Shown piece by piece: positions 13,350 through 15,440 of a DNA stretch of 15,440 nt. Position 1 is the first letter of the stretch; each line of letters starts with the position of its first letter. The stretch covers positions 1 to 15,440 of the forward strand of contig CADBNA010000329.1 in assembly GCA_902795835.1 (NCBI GenBank), given 5' to 3'. Made by a program: the position numbers and the translations under genes. The DNA is from an uncultured Lachnospiraceae bacterium. Lineage in GTDB: Bacteria; Bacillota_A; Clostridia; Lachnospirales; Lachnospiraceae. A model generated the notes under the pieces. That model was not told the DNA's origin. It did not search any database and saw only the letters and a list, made by a program, of their open reading frames with translations.

Positions 13350-15440
13350 TCAGGAGAGTGTCAGGGCGTCCGTCCAGTACGCACGGTTGTAGATGTCCGT
13401 GAAACGATAGGTCAGGCGCACATCTCCCTCCGGCAGATACACATCACTGATCTGCATGTCATCCGTCACCTTCATCTGATCTCCCATCAGGTAACTGTCG
13501 TCATAAGTCCCGTCATAGGTATAGTAATCACACAGGAAATCAAGAGTATCGCCTTCATTCAGCTCCGTCATGTTTTTCGCAAGCGTTTCCGTCTCATCCT
13601 CCAGGTATTCCGGTGCGGCGCCTGCAATGTATCCGTCAGGATGCTCCGTATCGAAGACAAGGATCAGATTGACGCGCTCGTCATTCAGGAGAGCGGGCAC
13701 GCGGCCCATAATGGACCAGTCGTCGCCGTTATAGACGGTGCTCAGGTGATAATACGGGACAGGCTGCTCATTGATTGCGAGCCAGGTGCGCTCTGTGTCG
13801 GCAACCAGATTGCCCTCATCATCAAAGGAGAACTGGTCATCCAGACCCATGTCAATATACCCCTCTCCGTCATCGAAGAATACATTCTTCTCCAGGTCAT
13901 GGACGAGAGCCCACTGGTCCTCGCTCATATTCAGCACATATTCCCCGCTTTCCTTTTCTTCCCAGACCAGGCCGGAGGCATCCAGCTGGTTCTCTGAGAT
14001 ATAGATGGCGGCTTCTCCGGGATCAACGGACCGCCCGGAAAGGAACCCGGTATTTCCGCTGCCCAGTCCGGAGATGGAACTGAAATCACTGCCGAGGAAC
14101 TGCTCCAGCAGGGCTGAGAGCGCGTCGGAATTGCCGTAGGAAGAGGAGGAACTCTGTCCTGACATCTCCCCGAGCAGAGAGAAGAGCGGTGACCCGGTGC
14201 CGCCGGATGCCGCCTGCCCGTAGGTTTCCATACTGGCAAACTGCTGGATGCATTTGGCGTAGGCGGAATCCATGCCGATCTGCCCGTAGGTGTTGACGAT
14301 GGTATCCACATAAGAAGCATTCTTATATGGGAAATAGATGGACAGTCCATAGGCGTTTGTCATGTTGGAAGAGGTGCGGTTGTATTTGACGGCACCGTTC
14401 AGCGCCTTTGCAAGCGCCGACCCTTCGGCGGTCCCCAGATTCTGCGCAAAATGGATCAGGTCAATCTGGTCAATGCGGGAACTGCGGGCAAATTCACGCG
14501 TCTGGTTTCTGGCATTGGAAACCGTGCTGTAGGCATTTCCTGCAATGAGGCTGCTCACAGATTCCGAGAAATCCGTGATTCTGGAGGGGACTGTATGGGA
14601 CAGCTCGGCGAGGTCCGTCACTGACAGCGTGGTCTGCTGGCCCGAACATTTGCGGGCGCATTCAGAGACGAAATCATCAACGATGAGTTTGCCCAGTTCT
14701 ACTGTCGGTATGGACGTATTCTGGGAGAGACGGCTGAGCCAGTTTGTATAATACCAGCCTACACCGGGCTCTGTCTCTTCGGATGCAATCATGTAGTCCG
14801 CATACTGATCCAGCATCAGCGCCGTTTCGACCGTCGCCATCAGGCAGGCGTCAAAACCGATGAAATCAAAAGTGACGCCGCCGTCCTTCAGGGCTTTGTT
14901 GATGCCGGCCAGACTCATGGATCCCTGACGTTTGTACTTTTCATCATAGCCGTAGCCGCTGACGGATCCGCCGCCATGATCCCACAGGATCAGTTCATTC
15001 CGGTTGGCCGGATAGTTGGCGGCACACCACTTGATGAAAGCGGTCAGATTGGCCGGATCAACCATGGTGCCGTTGCCCGCATTTTCGACAAGGCGGATCA
15101 GACGTCCGTTTTTGAGCTGCCAGATCTGGTTAACCTGATTGCTGATGCCCTGGGTGCGCCAGGAGGCGCATCCGCCGGTATATACGATGACATTGACATT
15201 GTCACTCAGGCTGGCGTTGGCCATTTCCTGGAGATCGGAAGTGCCCATGCCGCTGCGGGATTCCAGGTCAGTGCCGCACATATATATCATCAGGGTGACC
15301 TTGTCGCGGCCGTTGCCCAGAATCTGCGTGCGCTTTGCCCGGGCTCCGCTGACAACAGTGGTATCTGCCTGTGCATTCTGAGCGGTCGTATCCGTCCATC
15401 CGGTGGAGTAGGAAGAGTTTCCGCCGAACAGGCTGGAGAA
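13350..15440 (-). CDS. Clostripain-family (C11) cysteine peptidase, N-terminus beyond the window
   Basis: The minus-strand frame is open to the right edge, so the start and any signal peptide lie outside; 696 residues are visible. A Ser/Thr-rich stretch (visible 1-40) precedes the peptidase core, which begins KVTLMIYMCGTDLESRSG. The catalytic His is in LILWDHGGG (visible H155) and the Cys in DFIGFDACLMATVE (visible C199). Their spacing of 44 is close to that of the structurally known C11 peptidase PmC11. ASEETEPGVGWYY follows, as in the family. Between His and Cys, DEKYKRQGS offers Lys/Arg bonds where C11 zymogens are usually cut. A Ser/Gly-rich linker (about 407-475) leads to an acidic, probably beta-rich C-terminal domain (476-696) I cannot name. 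The enzyme should be secreted or surface-bound and cut after Arg or Lys. The prsW-like gene follows after 33 bases. Its promoter is outside the window. Confidence 0.9.
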   Translation of the reverse strand, partial: FSSLFGGNSSYSTGWTDTTAQNAQADTTVVSGARAKRTQILGNGRDKVTLMIYMCGTDLESRSGMGTSDLQEMANASLSDNVNVIVYTGGCASWRTQGISNQVNQIWQLKNGRLIRLVENAGNGTMVDPANLTAFIKWCAANYPANRNELILWDHGGGSVSGYGYDEKYKRQGSMSLAGINKALKDGGVTFDFIGFDACLMATVETALMLDQYADYMIASEETEPGVGWYYTNWLSRLSQNTSIPTVELGKLIVDDFVSECARKCSGQQTTLSVTDLAELSHTVPSRITDFSESVSSLIAGNAYSTVSNARNQTREFARSSRIDQIDLIHFAQNLGTAEGSALAKALNGAVKYNRTSSNMTNAYGLSIYFPYKNASYVDTIVNTYGQIGMDSAYAKCIQQFASMETYGQAASGGTGSPLFSLLGEMSGQSSSSSYGNSDALSALLEQFLGSDFSSISGLGSGNTGFLSGRSVDPGEAAIYISENQLDASGLVWEEKESGEYVLNMSEDQWALVHDLEKNVFFDDGEGYIDMGLDDQFSFDDEGNLVADTERTWLAINEQPVPYYHLSTVYNGDDWSIMGRVPALLNDERVNLILVFDTEHPDGYIAGAAPEYLEDETETLAKNMTELNEGDTLDFLCDYYTYDGTYDDSYLMGDQMKVTDDMQISDVYLPEGDVRLTYRFTDIYNRAYWTDALTLS

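Overview
The window looks like chromosomal DNA of a Gram-positive Clostridia member, probably a Lachnospiraceae-type gut bacterium. This is inferred from the gene families (CvfB, a DnaE with a complete PHP domain, a clostripain-type C11 peptidase, a VanY with a cytosolic tail, a YdjG/YdjH-like pair), strong AGGAGG-type ribosome sites, sigma-A-type promoters and fairly GC-rich coding sequence. I see no tRNA, rRNA, CRISPR array, insertion sequence or prophage gene. Coding is dense and no gene-free stretch exceeds 300 bases.

Layout. (1) 1-6011, plus strand: a tight housekeeping run of cvfB (5' end missing), dnaE (replicative polymerase alpha subunit), pfkA (phosphofructokinase) and a TrmH/SpoU-family RNA 2'-O-methyltransferase, with gaps of 4, 41 and 15 bases. 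(2) 6029-7078, minus: a diacylglycerol-kinase-family lipid kinase, convergent with the methyltransferase and divergent from the next operon. (3) 7179-9285, plus: malQ (amylomaltase) and yfbR (5'-deoxynucleotidase), overlapping by 8 bases. (4) 9252-10385, minus: a membrane-anchored VanY D,D-carboxypeptidase whose tail overlaps the end of yfbR by 34 bases. (5) 10386-10579: a compact divergent control region with two good promoters. On the vanY side the message would be almost leaderless. On the other side there is a leader of about 105 bases with a strong hairpin and a decoy copy of the ribosome site. (6) 10580-12508, plus: a TPM-domain membrane protein and a double zinc-ribbon membrane protein, resembling B. 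subtilis YdjH and YdjG. (7) 12554-12575: a UUCG hairpin that can terminate transcription from both sides. (8) 12591-15440, minus: a clostripain-family secreted protease (N-terminus beyond the window) followed by a PrsW-family intramembrane protease.

The left half is information processing and central carbon metabolism. The right third reads as a cell-envelope maintenance or stress group: peptidoglycan trimming (VanY), the YdjG/YdjH-like pair (part of the sigma-W regulon in B. subtilis), PrsW (in B. subtilis the protease that starts sigma-W activation) and a secreted cysteine protease. No wholly new multi-gene system is evident. The most unusual points are the divergent control region at 10386-10579, the duplicated short motif in the VanY cytosolic tail, the altered substrate-site residues in PfkA, and the clostripain-PrsW pair facing the YdjG/YdjH-like genes.
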